Shown here: one piece after another, positions 1 through 5,347 of the stretch | Numbering within the stretch: the first letter of the stretch is position 1 | Layout: every line of letters begins with the position of its first letter | Assembly (NCBI GenBank): GCA_002397355.1 | Contig: DHAI01000042.1 | Span: forward strand, 4,656-10,002 | DNA from: Ruminococcaceae bacterium UBA4958 | GTDB lineage: Bacteria; Bacillota; Clostridia; Oscillospirales; Acutalibacteraceae | Reading direction: 5' to 3' | DNA length: 5,347 nt | Notes under the pieces: model-generated | Databases searched by the model: none | What the model was told of the DNA's origin: nothing | What the model saw: the letters and a program-made list of their open reading frames with translations, nothing else | Made by a program: the position numbers and the translations under genes

Positions 1-1227
1 TCCCGCCCTGCACCGGAGGAACGCGGGGGCATGCAGCCGTTTTACGACCGTTTTTTCGTCCGCCTGCTGAACGGCCTGTTTGAGGACCGGAGCCAGTATG
101 ATACGCAGAAGAAAGAACTGGGCGTCGATTTTTCCTTCGACGCCTATGCTGCGTGCTACTGCGAGATGTTGGACATCGAAGGCAGGGATATGAGTGCGGA
201 AAAGCTGGTCAAACTGTATTCCAGCACCATCCGCATGGTTCGGGAAACCATCACGAAATTCATGGCCTGCTACATCACCAGCCTCGACATGCGCTACTTC
301 AACATCACCTTCTGCCTGACGGAGCAGGAAGTTTCCCAGTTCCGCAAAGTGCTGAACGAAGTCCTGACCAAGGCCATCTCCATCGTCCGTAATTATTTTA
401 ACGTCCGGCTAATCTGTGCCGTAGGTATTCCCATAAACGATCCTTTCCGCCTTTCGGAATCCTTTTACACCGCCCGGATCGTCCTACCCGCCGCCTGCCC
501 GGAACACCCCGTCGTGTTTTCCGAGCACTCCGGCGAAGCCCCGGATCATGGAGGTGCCTTCGATATTTCACTGTATAAGAGCGGCATCATGAAGGCATAC
601 GAGGAGTTGGATCCGGACGCGCTTTTCAATCTGATCACACAGATCGCAGATTATTTCACCGGGCACTTCGCTTCCCGCCTTCAGGCGATGGATGCCGCCT
701 GCAGCCTGCTTTACACGGCCATTTCTATGCTGCCGGACGGCGGCGAGACCGTCTCCCGGATTTTCTCCGACGACCCGGAAGGATTCCGCTGTATCTATAA
801 GAAGCACACCACGGTAGAAATCGTCGACTGGATGCTCCGCCTGCGCGACGGGCTGTGCGGAGCGCTCCGCAGCCAGAAGCAAAACTATAAGAGCCGGATC
901 GTCTCCGGCGTGCAGAAATACATCCGGGAAAACCTGGACCGGAAACTGAGTCTGAACGAGGTCTCCGCACTGTTCGGATACAGTCCCAATTATCTGAGCC
1001 AGCTGTTCGCACGCTACGCGGGGTGCAGCTTTGTGGAATATATTACAAAGGAAAAAGTCCGGGCGGCAAAGGCGATGATGGCCGCAGGGAACGAAAAGAT
1101 CTACGAGATCTCGGAAAAGCTCGGATTCGAAAGCGCTTTTTATTTCAGCAAGGTTTTCAAAAAGGCGGAGGGCGTCTCTCCGCGGGATTACATCAAGGCC
1201 AGGCGGTTCACGCGGGAGCGCCCTTGA
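1..1227 (+). CDS. AraC-family transcriptional regulator, YesN-like (5' partial)
   Basis: This is a DNA-binding regulator, probably of carbohydrate genes. Numbering from the ATG at 31, residues about 287-393 form a complete AraC-type domain with two helix-turn-helix units: LSLNEVSALFGYSPNYLSQLF (about 306-326) and the family signature KIYEISEKLGF...FSKVFKKAEGVSPRDY (about 356-387). The first ~285 residues lack a sugar-binding cupin and instead resemble the linker that follows the receiver domain in YesN-type response regulators or the sensor part of membrane-anchored AraC proteins (FFVRLLNGLFEDRSQY near the start). The frame stays open from base 1 to the ATG, so I infer that the gene begins outside the window, although a GGAGG at 15-19 makes the ATG at 31 a possible start. 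It is followed by no plus-strand terminator with a U tract. The HTH call is firm; the N-terminal architecture and the target genes are not visible. Confidence 0.88.
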   Translation, partial: SRPAPEERGGMQPFYDRFFVRLLNGLFEDRSQYDTQKKELGVDFSFDAYAACYCEMLDIEGRDMSAEKLVKLYSSTIRMVRETITKFMACYITSLDMRYFNITFCLTEQEVSQFRKVLNEVLTKAISIVRNYFNVRLICAVGIPINDPFRLSESFYTARIVLPAACPEHPVVFSEHSGEAPDHGGAFDISLYKSGIMKAYEELDPDALFNLITQIADYFTGHFASRLQAMDAACSLLYTAISMLPDGGETVSRIFSDDPEGFRCIYKKHTTVEIVDWMLRLRDGLCGALRSQKQNYKSRIVSGVQKYIRENLDRKLSLNEVSALFGYSPNYLSQLFARYAGCSFVEYITKEKVRAAKAMMAAGNEKIYEISEKLGFESAFYFSKVFKKAEGVSPRDYIKARRFTRERP

Positions 1228-1370
1228 ATACACAGGTCATCATGGGGTGGATCGCAGGCAGCCTTCCCCTCCGCCGCAACCATATTGCCGCCGTCGGCGC
1301 GCACGGCAATCGGAACTAAAAAACGGTGCGGTGCAGAAAATCAGAGCGCTAATTCGTCTCGCCCTCCAAT

Positions 1371-1403
1371 AAAAAAGGGCGCAACCGATTAACGATTGCG
1401 CCC
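1371..1403 (-). terminator. Rho-independent terminator for the fucosidase transcription unit
   Basis: On the minus strand an 8-bp GC-rich stem (GGGCGCAA with TTGCGCCC, arms 1377-1384 and 1396-1403) with two further inner pairs is followed directly by TTTTTT (1376-1371). The plus strand has no U tract after the hairpin, so it should act on minus-strand transcripts. It lies 14 bases beyond the stop of the small frame at 1418 and about 180 bases beyond the fucosidase stop, which suggests the transcript was meant to include the sequence between. Confidence 0.8.
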
Positions 1404-1417
1404 GAAAAGCAATAGGT

Positions 1418-1585
1418 TCATTTCATCTGTCCGGTAATAAAAGCATCGGATATTTTGTAGGTATCTATCCGCAAGTCATTGCATTCAGTGGATTTTTTCG
1501 TTTCTGCTTCCCCCGAGGCACAACCCAGCTTCTCAGCATTGGCTTCCGCGGGATTCGGGTATTCACACGCGACGGGAAGGATCAT
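1418..1585 (-). CDS. Small hypothetical protein (55 aa), translationally coupled to the fucosidase
   Basis: I do not recognise this protein. Its ATG (1585-1583) overlaps the fucosidase TGA in the classic ATGA arrangement, and its own TGA (1420-1418) falls just upstream of the minus-strand terminator, so it would fill the otherwise empty end of the transcript. The 55 residues are hydrophilic and mixed in charge, with cysteines at positions 7, 22 and 35, a Glu/Ala/Lys-rich middle, and the C-terminus KISDAFITGQMK. There is no signal peptide or membrane segment. No good Shine-Dalgarno precedes it (a GAGG lies about 18 bases upstream), so it would depend on reinitiation after the fucosidase. One other minus-strand frame stays open for about 38 codons here and the third is closed early, so chance openness is possible. 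It may also be the tail of a decayed gene, since the upstream region is full of such relics. Confidence 0.42.
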   Translation of the reverse strand: MILPVACEYPNPAEANAEKLGCASGEAETKKSTECNDLRIDTYKISDAFITGQMK

Positions 1586-2892
1586 TCGCCGGCCAGCTCA
1601 ACCTCAAGCACGGTGTCGATTGGATCCGGCAAAATCGGATTCTGACCCAGGTCGGCGAACGTCACGTCCGGATAATTGTTGCTGATCCAATTATTGGCTA
1701 CGGGGATTTCCGCGCCATTGGAAATAAGACGTATTTTTTTCACCTGATCTCCGGAAATCCCTTGCAGAGGAACCGGCCCGACCGTGTTGTCAAATATATG
1801 GAAATAAAGTTTATTGCCGTTCTGAGTGATTCTTCCAAATTCCGGGCGTTCTACATTGGATCTTCCGCAGTTGTAGATGCTTTTACCGTTCTTTTTCATC
1901 CACTTGCCGATTTCCATAAGGATCGCGCACGACTGTTCCGGAATATTGCCGTAAGCGTCGGGACCTACGTTCAGCAGCATATTTCCGCCTTTCGAAACAC
2001 ACTCCACCAATTTCCTGATCAGCATGGATGCGGGCTTGAAGTATTGATCCCCGGCGTTGAATCCCCAACTGTTGTTCATGGTAAGGCATGATTCCCAAAT
2101 CATCGGGTTGCCGTTTGTGTCCCGGATTCCGCTCGGAGGGATAATCTGCTCCGGGCTTATAAAATCGCCGTGATACGGCAGAGGGTGATCCGTTGCCAGA
2201 GAACTGAAAGCGGAACCGGCGGTTTCAAGGCGGTTGTTGATAATAATATCGGGCTGCAGCGACCGCACCATGTTCACGAGTTTTGTGGCCTGCCATTTTT
2301 CGCCGGACATTTCCCCATAAGAAAAGTCCAGCCAAAGTATGTCGATCTTTCCGTAGTTGGTGCACAGTTCGCGGAGCTGGTTATGCATATATTCGACGTA
2401 GTTGTTCCAGTTGCGCCCTTCATCCGGATATTCCGAATTGCCGCGCATCGGGTGGTTGCAGTCGCCGCAGTGCGGAAAATCTTTATGGTGCCAGTCCAGC
2501 AAGGAATAGTAGATCCCCACTTTCAGCCCTTCCGCTCGGACAGCCTCCACGTATTCTTTCACCAAATCCCGCCGGCACTTCGTGTTCGTCGCTTTAAAAT
2601 CCGTGTACTGACTGTCAAACAAGCAGAAACCGTCGTGATGTTTTGCCGTAAGGACCATGTATTTCATCCCCGCGTCTTTTGCCAGGCGGGCCCAGACGCG
2701 CGGGTTATAATCCTTCGGGTCAAATTCCTCGAAATATTTAACATACTCTTCATCCGTCAGCCTTTCCGTGCTGCGGACCCATTCGCCGCGCGCCGGTATC
2801 GAATACAGCCCCCAATGGATAAACATCCCGAAACGCGCGTTGACATACCATTCCATCCTTTTCCGGTATTCTTTCCTGTCAAAAACATACAT
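1582..2892 (-). CDS. Alpha-L-fucosidase, glycoside hydrolase family 29
   Basis: Retaining exo-glycosidase expected to release L-fucose from fucosylated oligosaccharides. The 436-residue protein carries the GH29 landmarks in order: NARFGMFIHWGLYS (18-31), the KHHDGF motif (84-89), YYSLLDWHH (128-136), DILWLDF with D189 as the likely nucleophile, NNRLET (219-224), SPEQ with E248 as a candidate acid/base, and WESCLTMNNSWGFN (266-279), followed by a small C-terminal beta-type domain. Length is normal for the family. I chose the ATG at 2892 because homology begins there and AGAAGGG sits 10 bases upstream; the frame is open back to a TTG at 3165, but that extra stretch encodes a transporter relic, not a leader. 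With this start there is no signal peptide, so the enzyme should be cytoplasmic and act on imported sugars. Family assignment is strong; substrate linkage cannot be read from sequence. Confidence 0.95.
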   Translation of the reverse strand: MYVFDRKEYRKRMEWYVNARFGMFIHWGLYSIPARGEWVRSTERLTDEEYVKYFEEFDPKDYNPRVWARLAKDAGMKYMVLTAKHHDGFCLFDSQYTDFKATNTKCRRDLVKEYVEAVRAEGLKVGIYYSLLDWHHKDFPHCGDCNHPMRGNSEYPDEGRNWNNYVEYMHNQLRELCTNYGKIDILWLDFSYGEMSGEKWQATKLVNMVRSLQPDIIINNRLETAGSAFSSLATDHPLPYHGDFISPEQIIPPSGIRDTNGNPMIWESCLTMNNSWGFNAGDQYFKPASMLIRKLVECVSKGGNMLLNVGPDAYGNIPEQSCAILMEIGKWMKKNGKSIYNCGRSNVERPEFGRITQNGNKLYFHIFDNTVGPVPLQGISGDQVKKIRLISNGAEIPVANNWISNNYPDVTFADLGQNPILPDPIDTVLEVELAGE

Positions 2893-2902
2893 TCCTGGTT
2901 TT

Positions 2903-2909
2903 CCCTTCT
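2903..2909 (-). promoter_or_regulatory. Ribosome binding site deciding the fucosidase start
   Basis: AGAAGGG on the minus strand, 10 bases before the ATG at 2892. It supports the short start over the far-upstream TTG at 3165. Confidence 0.65.
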
Positions 2910-2973
2910 GTAATATGATTTTTACGGCTAACGCTGAAAGTCTTTTCCGACATTTGCCGTTGCGCCGGCGCCA

Positions 2974-3075
2974 TTGCAGCGAGCCGGTTATGGCACCTTC
3001 CACAAAATAATGCTGCGCGCACGGATAAACATGGAGAATTACAAGCGTTACAATCATAGCATATTTCAATCTCTC
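2974..3075 (-). pseudogene. Relic of a sugar ABC transporter permease C-terminus (LplC/MalG-type)
   Basis: The minus-strand translation reads ERLKYAMIVTLVILHVYPC then AQHYFVEGAITGSLQ. This matches the characteristic end of carbohydrate ABC permeases of the LplC/MalG type, where a last hydrophobic helix runs into a YP..Q.YFV.G...G motif and a short tail. Only about 34 residues are convincing. The stretch just upstream (EPLDLRLSNAFLGG, about 3129-3087) faintly recalls the PLQ..LR segment that lies further upstream in these permeases, which would imply an internal deletion. There is no start codon, no earlier transmembrane helices and no EAA loop, and the frame runs straight on into the fucosidase. 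A live permease would span about 300 residues, so this is a dead fragment. In intact loci of this kind the permease often precedes the glycosidase, as here. Confidence 0.68.
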
Positions 3076-3081
3076 TGCCAA
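3053..3081 (-). promoter_or_regulatory. Sigma-A/sigma-70-like promoter candidate upstream of the fucosidase
   Basis: On the minus strand TTGGCA (3081-3076) and TATGAT (3058-3053) are separated by exactly 17 bases, each one base off consensus, and a TGC just before the -10 gives an extended -10 element. Transcription would begin near 3046 and leave a leader of about 150 bases before the fucosidase ATG. It lies inside the permease relic, so its coding meaning is lost and it is free to act as a promoter. Similarity may still be by chance. Confidence 0.48.
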
Positions 3082-3161
3082 TCTTTTTTTACCGCCAAGG
3101 AATGCATTGGAAAGCCGCAAGTCCAAAGGCTCCCAGGCAAAAGGGGCCTTCCTATTTGGTT

Positions 3162-3299
3162 TCAAAGGCCGTTAAGACTGCTTTCCAAGACAGGCGGGGG
3201 GCCGCCGTTCACATATATAATTTGGCCGTTGAAAAAGTTGGAAGCATCGGATGCGAGGAACACTGCCGGGCCCCGTAGGCCATCCGTCACGTCGCACGC
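3162..3299 (-). pseudogene. Relic of a short-chain dehydrogenase/reductase C-terminus
   Basis: The minus-strand frame between a TAG (3302-3300) and a TGA (3164-3162) gives 45 residues containing DGLRGPAVFLASDAS and then NFFNGQIIYVNGG. This is the conserved end of classical SDR oxidoreductases, in which (D)LRGPAVFLASDAS is followed by a .GQ...VDGG strand at the cofactor and dimer-interface end. The rest of the protein (about 200 residues with the TGxxxGxG nucleotide-binding motif and the YxxxK active site) is absent, and the frame upstream is closed by the TAG, so it cannot be functional. The last residues (PPPVLESSLNGL) are probably read-through beyond the original end. Sugar-acid or polyol dehydrogenases of this family are common in sugar-utilisation clusters and fucose catabolism uses one, but the fragment is too short to name a substrate. 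Confidence 0.75.
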
Positions 3300-3304
3300 C
3301 TAAC

Positions 3305-3457
3305 CCCGCGCTTCGATTCCCTTTTCCTTATAATCTGGTGACAGGCAAAAAATTGCTCGATGAGTGGGATACACATACGGCAAAGCTGAAACAGTTTGGC
3401 CCTGACGAGGAAATTCAGATACACCAGAACCTTCTCGATGAATATTTGAACAAATGA
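3305..3457 (+). pseudogene. Relic of a sugar ABC transporter substrate-binding lipoprotein C-terminus
   Basis: The plus-strand frame ending at TGA 3455-3457 reads YNLVTGKKLLDEWDTH, then TAKLKQFGPDEEIQIHQNLL and DEYLNK. This resembles the C-terminal helices of LplA/YtcQ-type extracellular solute-binding proteins, which end in a W-D-x-Y...L..G.D..I.I.Q...D.Y pattern. The signal peptide, lipobox and the main ~400 residues are absent: the frame meets the SDR relic at about 3300, where the opposite strand takes over. There is no recognisable start. The fragment points rightwards, opposite to the permease and SDR pieces, so at least one inversion or independent deletion must have occurred. Family resemblance is good but rests on about 45 residues. 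Confidence 0.6.
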
Positions 3458-3493
3458 TTTTCTAAATTATGACTACTTCTGAAAAGATGAACA

Positions 3494-3525
3494 GGGGCAC
3501 AGATGATTTGTACCATCTGTGCCCC
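3494..3525. terminator. Strong hairpin, probable bidirectional terminator between convergent genes
   Basis: A perfect 12-bp stem, GGGGCACAGATG (3494-3505) paired with CATCTGTGCCCC (3514-3525), closes an 8-base loop. It lies 36 bases after the stop of the plus-strand lipoprotein relic and about 90 bases after the stop of the minus-strand hydrolase, the expected place for a shared terminator. The U tracts are poor on both sides (CACGTTTGT on plus, TGTTCATCTTTTC on minus), so the stem is certain while the terminator role is inferred. Nothing else was recognised between 3458 and 3614. Confidence 0.55.
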
Positions 3526-3614
3526 CACGTTTGTATTCAGACCGCCACACAAGGCGCTTGGAAATTTTAAGCAATGCCAAGGATTTTTTGCAAAGCCGCT
3601 CCCAAAAGAGCGTT

Positions 3615-4430
3615 CTATTGCTCAAGAAATCCGATCAGCTCCTCGTTGAATTTCTGACGCTGGTCATAAAACAGGAAATGGCCGCACGACTCGATCGGGA
3701 CCAGCTTGGAACCCTTGATGCTTTCATGCTGGGCCGTCGCCAACGGGAACAGGCATACCCGGTCGTCGACGCCGTGAAGGATCAGCGTGGGAACGCGAAT
3801 TTCCTTCAGATCTTGAAACAGCTGTTCTTCGCCCAGCCACGTGTTCGCAATCGCCGCGGTGGACCAGCCGGCCGCCTGCAGCCCTAATTGAAAGAGCCAG
3901 TCGGCCAAAGCCGGAGTTACCGGATTGAAAAAGAGCATATTCCCAAAATCCCGCAAAGTCTGGGGCCGGTCCTGATGAACGCCCCGGATGATATTCAGCA
4001 CGTCTTCCCTTTTTAAACCGTATGGGAAGTATGGCCGCTCGATGAGGCTCGGAGCCGCCGCGGCACAGAGGACGAGTTTTGAAACGCCGCATCCCCTGTG
4101 CCTCGCCATGTATCGGATACAAATCGCACCGCCTGTCGAATGGCCCAAAAGCGTGAAGTTATGCAGCCGCATCGAATCGACGACACACCGGATATCGTCC
4201 GACAAACGGTCGTAGTCATACCCGGTCCAAGGCCTGTCTGAATGACCGAACCCTCTGTAATCCATCCCGACACACCGGTACCCTTTCGAGGGCAGGACAT
4301 CGAACTGGTACTCAAAAAAGTTGTGGTTCCCGGGCCACCCGTGCACGAAAAAAACCGTTTTTCCGCCCGCAGGATTGATATCCTCGATATATACCTTCAC
4401 ATTTCTTTCGACTCGTATGTAAAATCCCAT
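3615..4430 (-). CDS. Alpha/beta-fold hydrolase (esterase/non-heme haloperoxidase-like)
   Basis: Cytoplasmic serine hydrolase of the alpha/beta fold, 271 residues. Visible landmarks in order: HGWPG (30-34), which supplies the oxyanion hole; GMDYRGFGHSDRP (55-67), typical of the haloperoxidase/arylesterase branch; the nucleophile elbow GHSTGG with S98; the acid in HGVDDRVC (D222 or D223); and the histidine in SCGHFLF (H251). The full triad is present, so an active enzyme is expected, but the substrate cannot be predicted. The start at 4430 is chosen because GGGAGG sits 7 bases upstream and homology begins at FYIRVE. The frame is open back to a TAG at 4668-4670, with alternative ATGs at 4451 and 4553, but those extensions look non-homologous. 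It has its own promoter-like -10 and converges on the hairpin at 3494. No functional link with the fucosidase is evident. Confidence 0.9.
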   Translation of the reverse strand: MGFYIRVERNVKVYIEDINPAGGKTVFFVHGWPGNHNFFEYQFDVLPSKGYRCVGMDYRGFGHSDRPWTGYDYDRLSDDIRCVVDSMRLHNFTLLGHSTGGAICIRYMARHRGCGVSKLVLCAAAAPSLIERPYFPYGLKREDVLNIIRGVHQDRPQTLRDFGNMLFFNPVTPALADWLFQLGLQAAGWSTAAIANTWLGEEQLFQDLKEIRVPTLILHGVDDRVCLFPLATAQHESIKGSKLVPIESCGHFLFYDQRQKFNEELIGFLEQ

Positions 4431-4437
4431 GGCAAAG

Positions 4438-4443
4438 CCTCCC
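4438..4443 (-). promoter_or_regulatory. Ribosome binding site deciding the hydrolase start
   Basis: GGGAGG on the minus strand, 7 bases before the ATG at 4430. It is much better than the sequence before the alternative ATG at 4553. Confidence 0.75.
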
Positions 4444-4460
4444 GCCCGCATGTTTTCTTC

Positions 4461-4466
4461 ATTATA
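4461..4466 (-). promoter_or_regulatory. Perfect -10 element, probable hydrolase promoter
   Basis: A consensus TATAAT on the minus strand would place the transcription start near 4454, giving a leader of about 24 bases that contains the GGGAGG site. No good -35 is seen at 16-18 bases upstream and there is no TG extension, so an activator may be needed or the match may be fortuitous. Confidence 0.42.
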
Positions 4467-4563
4467 TTCTACGCACAGGTCGAATATGACGCCCCGATAC
4501 ACGGTCCTGTCCGTGAAGGGGAAAACATGGCGCAAGACGGGGCTGAACCTCATTTTTTCCCAA

Positions 4564-4603
4564 CGCGGCCTGATTCCGGCATAAAGCTTAAGCTTTGGCC
4601 GCG
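4564..4603. repeat. Inverted repeat with palindromic core
   Basis: The 14-base perfect palindrome AAAGCTTAAGCTTT (4583-4596) sits inside CGCGGCC (4564-4570) and GGCCGCG (4597-4603). A more compact fold pairs CGGC (4577-4580) with GCCG (4598-4601). The core TTAAGCTT recurs at 4615-4622. It could be an operator or part of a hairpin; no U tract follows on either strand. Confidence 0.45.
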
Positions 4604-4736
4604 TATGCTTGCCTTTAAGCTTGCTCCAGATTTCTCGAGGAGTAGCCAGGGCTGTATGACAGATAAGCTATTTATTTCGGAACGGCAAAACCAGAGTGGC
4701 CATCCGATATAAAAGCTACCGGTAAGATGGGCCCGC

Positions 4737-5347
4737 TCAATTGGGATTCTGCAATGCCCTTTTTAAGCCGTCGAAATCCAGGAAGTCGAAAATGAACTGT
4801 TTTCTCAGCAGCTCCGGCGGTATGAATTCGTTGTATTTATTCTCGATCTGGACATTCTTCGGCAAGGGCAGGCCGGCCGCATCCTCATCGGACGCAAGGA
4901 TGTCAAGGATGGCGCTTTCCAGATATTTCTCTGCTGCCGGCACATTGCCGCTGAAAACGACTTCCAGATAAACGCTGGTCCTCCATCGGATTCTATTTTT
5001 TATGCCCCGCTTCAGCAACAAATAATGGAGCGTAAACAGCTGCCGCGTTCCGATCCAGGGGAATACGGCGTATCTATTTTCTGACAGCTTCGTGACCAGA
5101 TTGGTCAGGATGCCGGAATTGCGAGTGAGGTACCGGATTTCCTCCAGCCGTTCGCGACAGGAATCGCTGAGGTACGGGTAGGAATCGTCACATTTTAGAA
5201 TGCTTCTCATTTTACGCACCAACGTCGTGTGCAGTTCGGAGTCAAAGTCGATGTCCCAGTCTACGGTTGAAACGCCGGGAACCAGCTTTACGAAGATCAC
5301 TTTCGCCTTTTGATTGACCTCGACCGTTTCCCAGGTCCTTCCTGCCA
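4737..5347 (-). CDS. C-terminal part of a DEAD/DEAH-box helicase, Lhr-like (5' partial)
   Basis: The visible ~202 residues are the far C-terminus of a large ATP-dependent helicase; the gene starts beyond the right edge, and the GTG at 5300 is internal. The first visible residues AGRTWETVEVNQKAKVIFV match the AGR.W.V..V......V.V strand segment found after the motor domains of Lhr-like and related clostridial DEAD/DEAH helicases. Further on, YPYLSDSCRERLEEIR and NRYAVFPWIGTRQLFTL fit the same C-terminal region, where a hydrophobic FPW.GT segment is typical. The Walker A, DEAH and other motor motifs would all lie outside the window, so the family call rests on the tail only. Such helicases act on nucleic acids in the cytoplasm, and Lhr proteins are linked to DNA repair. 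The stop at 4737 is followed by about 300 bases of non-coding sequence. It is most likely an unrelated housekeeping or repair neighbour marking the end of the sugar locus. Confidence 0.68.
   Translation of the reverse strand, partial: AGRTWETVEVNQKAKVIFVKLVPGVSTVDWDIDFDSELHTTLVRKMRSILKCDDSYPYLSDSCRERLEEIRYLTRNSGILTNLVTKLSENRYAVFPWIGTRQLFTLHYLLLKRGIKNRIRWRTSVYLEVVFSGNVPAAEKYLESAILDILASDEDAAGLPLPKNVQIENKYNEFIPPELLRKQFIFDFLDFDGLKRALQNPN

Larger units (their letters stand above)
4431..4736. other. Intergenic region between hydrolase and helicase
   Basis: About 306 bases without a recognised gene. It holds the hydrolase ribosome binding site and -10 element near its left end and an inverted-repeat cluster in the middle (a perfect palindrome AAAGCTTAAGCTTT at 4583-4596, flanked by CGCGGCC and GGCCGCG at 4564-4570 and 4597-4603). 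The minus strand is open in the hydrolase frame from 4667 down to the start, and a plus-strand frame is also open, but neither translation resembles a family I know. No terminator with a U tract is seen for the helicase. Confidence 0.5.

Noticed and set aside
568..1233. Minus-strand frame of 221 codons opposite the AraC regulator
   Set aside because: The plus strand encodes unmistakable AraC helix-turn-helix motifs; the antisense translation resembles nothing.
1289..1313. TTGCCG/CGGCAA inverted repeat after the AraC gene as its terminator
   Set aside because: The stem is only 6 bp and no U tract follows on the plus strand.
1228..1370. Possible coding relic on the minus strand (reads PIAVRADGGNMVAAEGKA)
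   Set aside because: It vaguely recalls the C-terminal domains of some glycosidases, but the similarity is too short and unspecific to support a feature.
2170..2913. Long plus-strand open frame of 247 codons opposite the fucosidase
   Set aside because: It is antisense to a clear GH29 gene, has no family features, and its residues mirror the fucosidase codons. It is a shadow frame.
1442..3252. Shared 11-mer AAGCATCGGAT at 1441-1451 and 3242-3252, giving ISDAFITGQ and ASDASNFFNGQ on the minus strand
   Set aside because: The match is short and the flanking sequence does not align. I see no evidence that the small frame at 1418 derives from a dehydrogenase.
3471..3569. Plus-strand small frame beginning MTTSEKMNRG
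   Set aside because: It runs through the strong hairpin at 3494-3525, has no ribosome binding site and ends after about 33 codons with no recognisable features.
1..5347. CRISPR array, tRNA, rRNA, insertion sequence or phage genes
   Set aside because: No regularly spaced repeats, tRNA cloverleaf, transposase motifs or terminal inverted repeats were seen on either strand.

Overview
The window looks like a chromosomal segment from a Gram-positive anaerobe, most likely a Clostridia-type (gut or fermentative) Firmicute. The protein families point that way: a YesN/AraC-type sugar regulator, a cytoplasmic GH29 fucosidase, remnants of an LplA/LplC-type sugar ABC transporter, a clostridial-style alpha/beta hydrolase and the tail of an Lhr-like DEAD/DEAH helicase. 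Base composition is roughly balanced. This assignment is inference from family resemblance; no rRNA, tRNA or species marker is present.

Layout. Positions 1-1227 (+) hold the C-terminal part of an AraC-family regulator cut by the left edge. Positions 1228-1417 are intergenic and contain a rho-independent terminator that works on the minus strand. A previously easy-to-miss 55-codon frame (1418-1585, -) overlaps the fucosidase stop by ATGA and ends just before that terminator. The fucosidase itself is 1582-2892 (-), shorter than the maximal open frame. Positions 2893-3457 are a gene graveyard: C-terminal pieces of a sugar ABC permease (-), a short-chain dehydrogenase (-) and a sugar-binding lipoprotein (+). 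A strong 12-bp hairpin at 3494-3525 separates this from a convergent alpha/beta hydrolase (3615-4430, -). Positions 4431-4736 hold a promoter-like site but no recognised gene. Positions 4737-5347 (-) are the C-terminus of a large helicase cut by the right edge.

How the parts fit. The regulator, the fucosidase and the transporter and dehydrogenase remnants are the usual parts of a carbohydrate-utilisation locus. Here only the regulator and the fucosidase look intact, so the locus seems to be a reduced or rearranged version in which the fucosidase (with the small coupled frame) survived and may now be driven from a promoter-like sequence lying inside the dead permease. The hydrolase and helicase are probably unrelated neighbours. 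I do not see a CRISPR array, insertion sequence, tRNA, phage gene or a clear new multi-gene system. The items most worth checking are the small coupled frame and the pile-up of relics.
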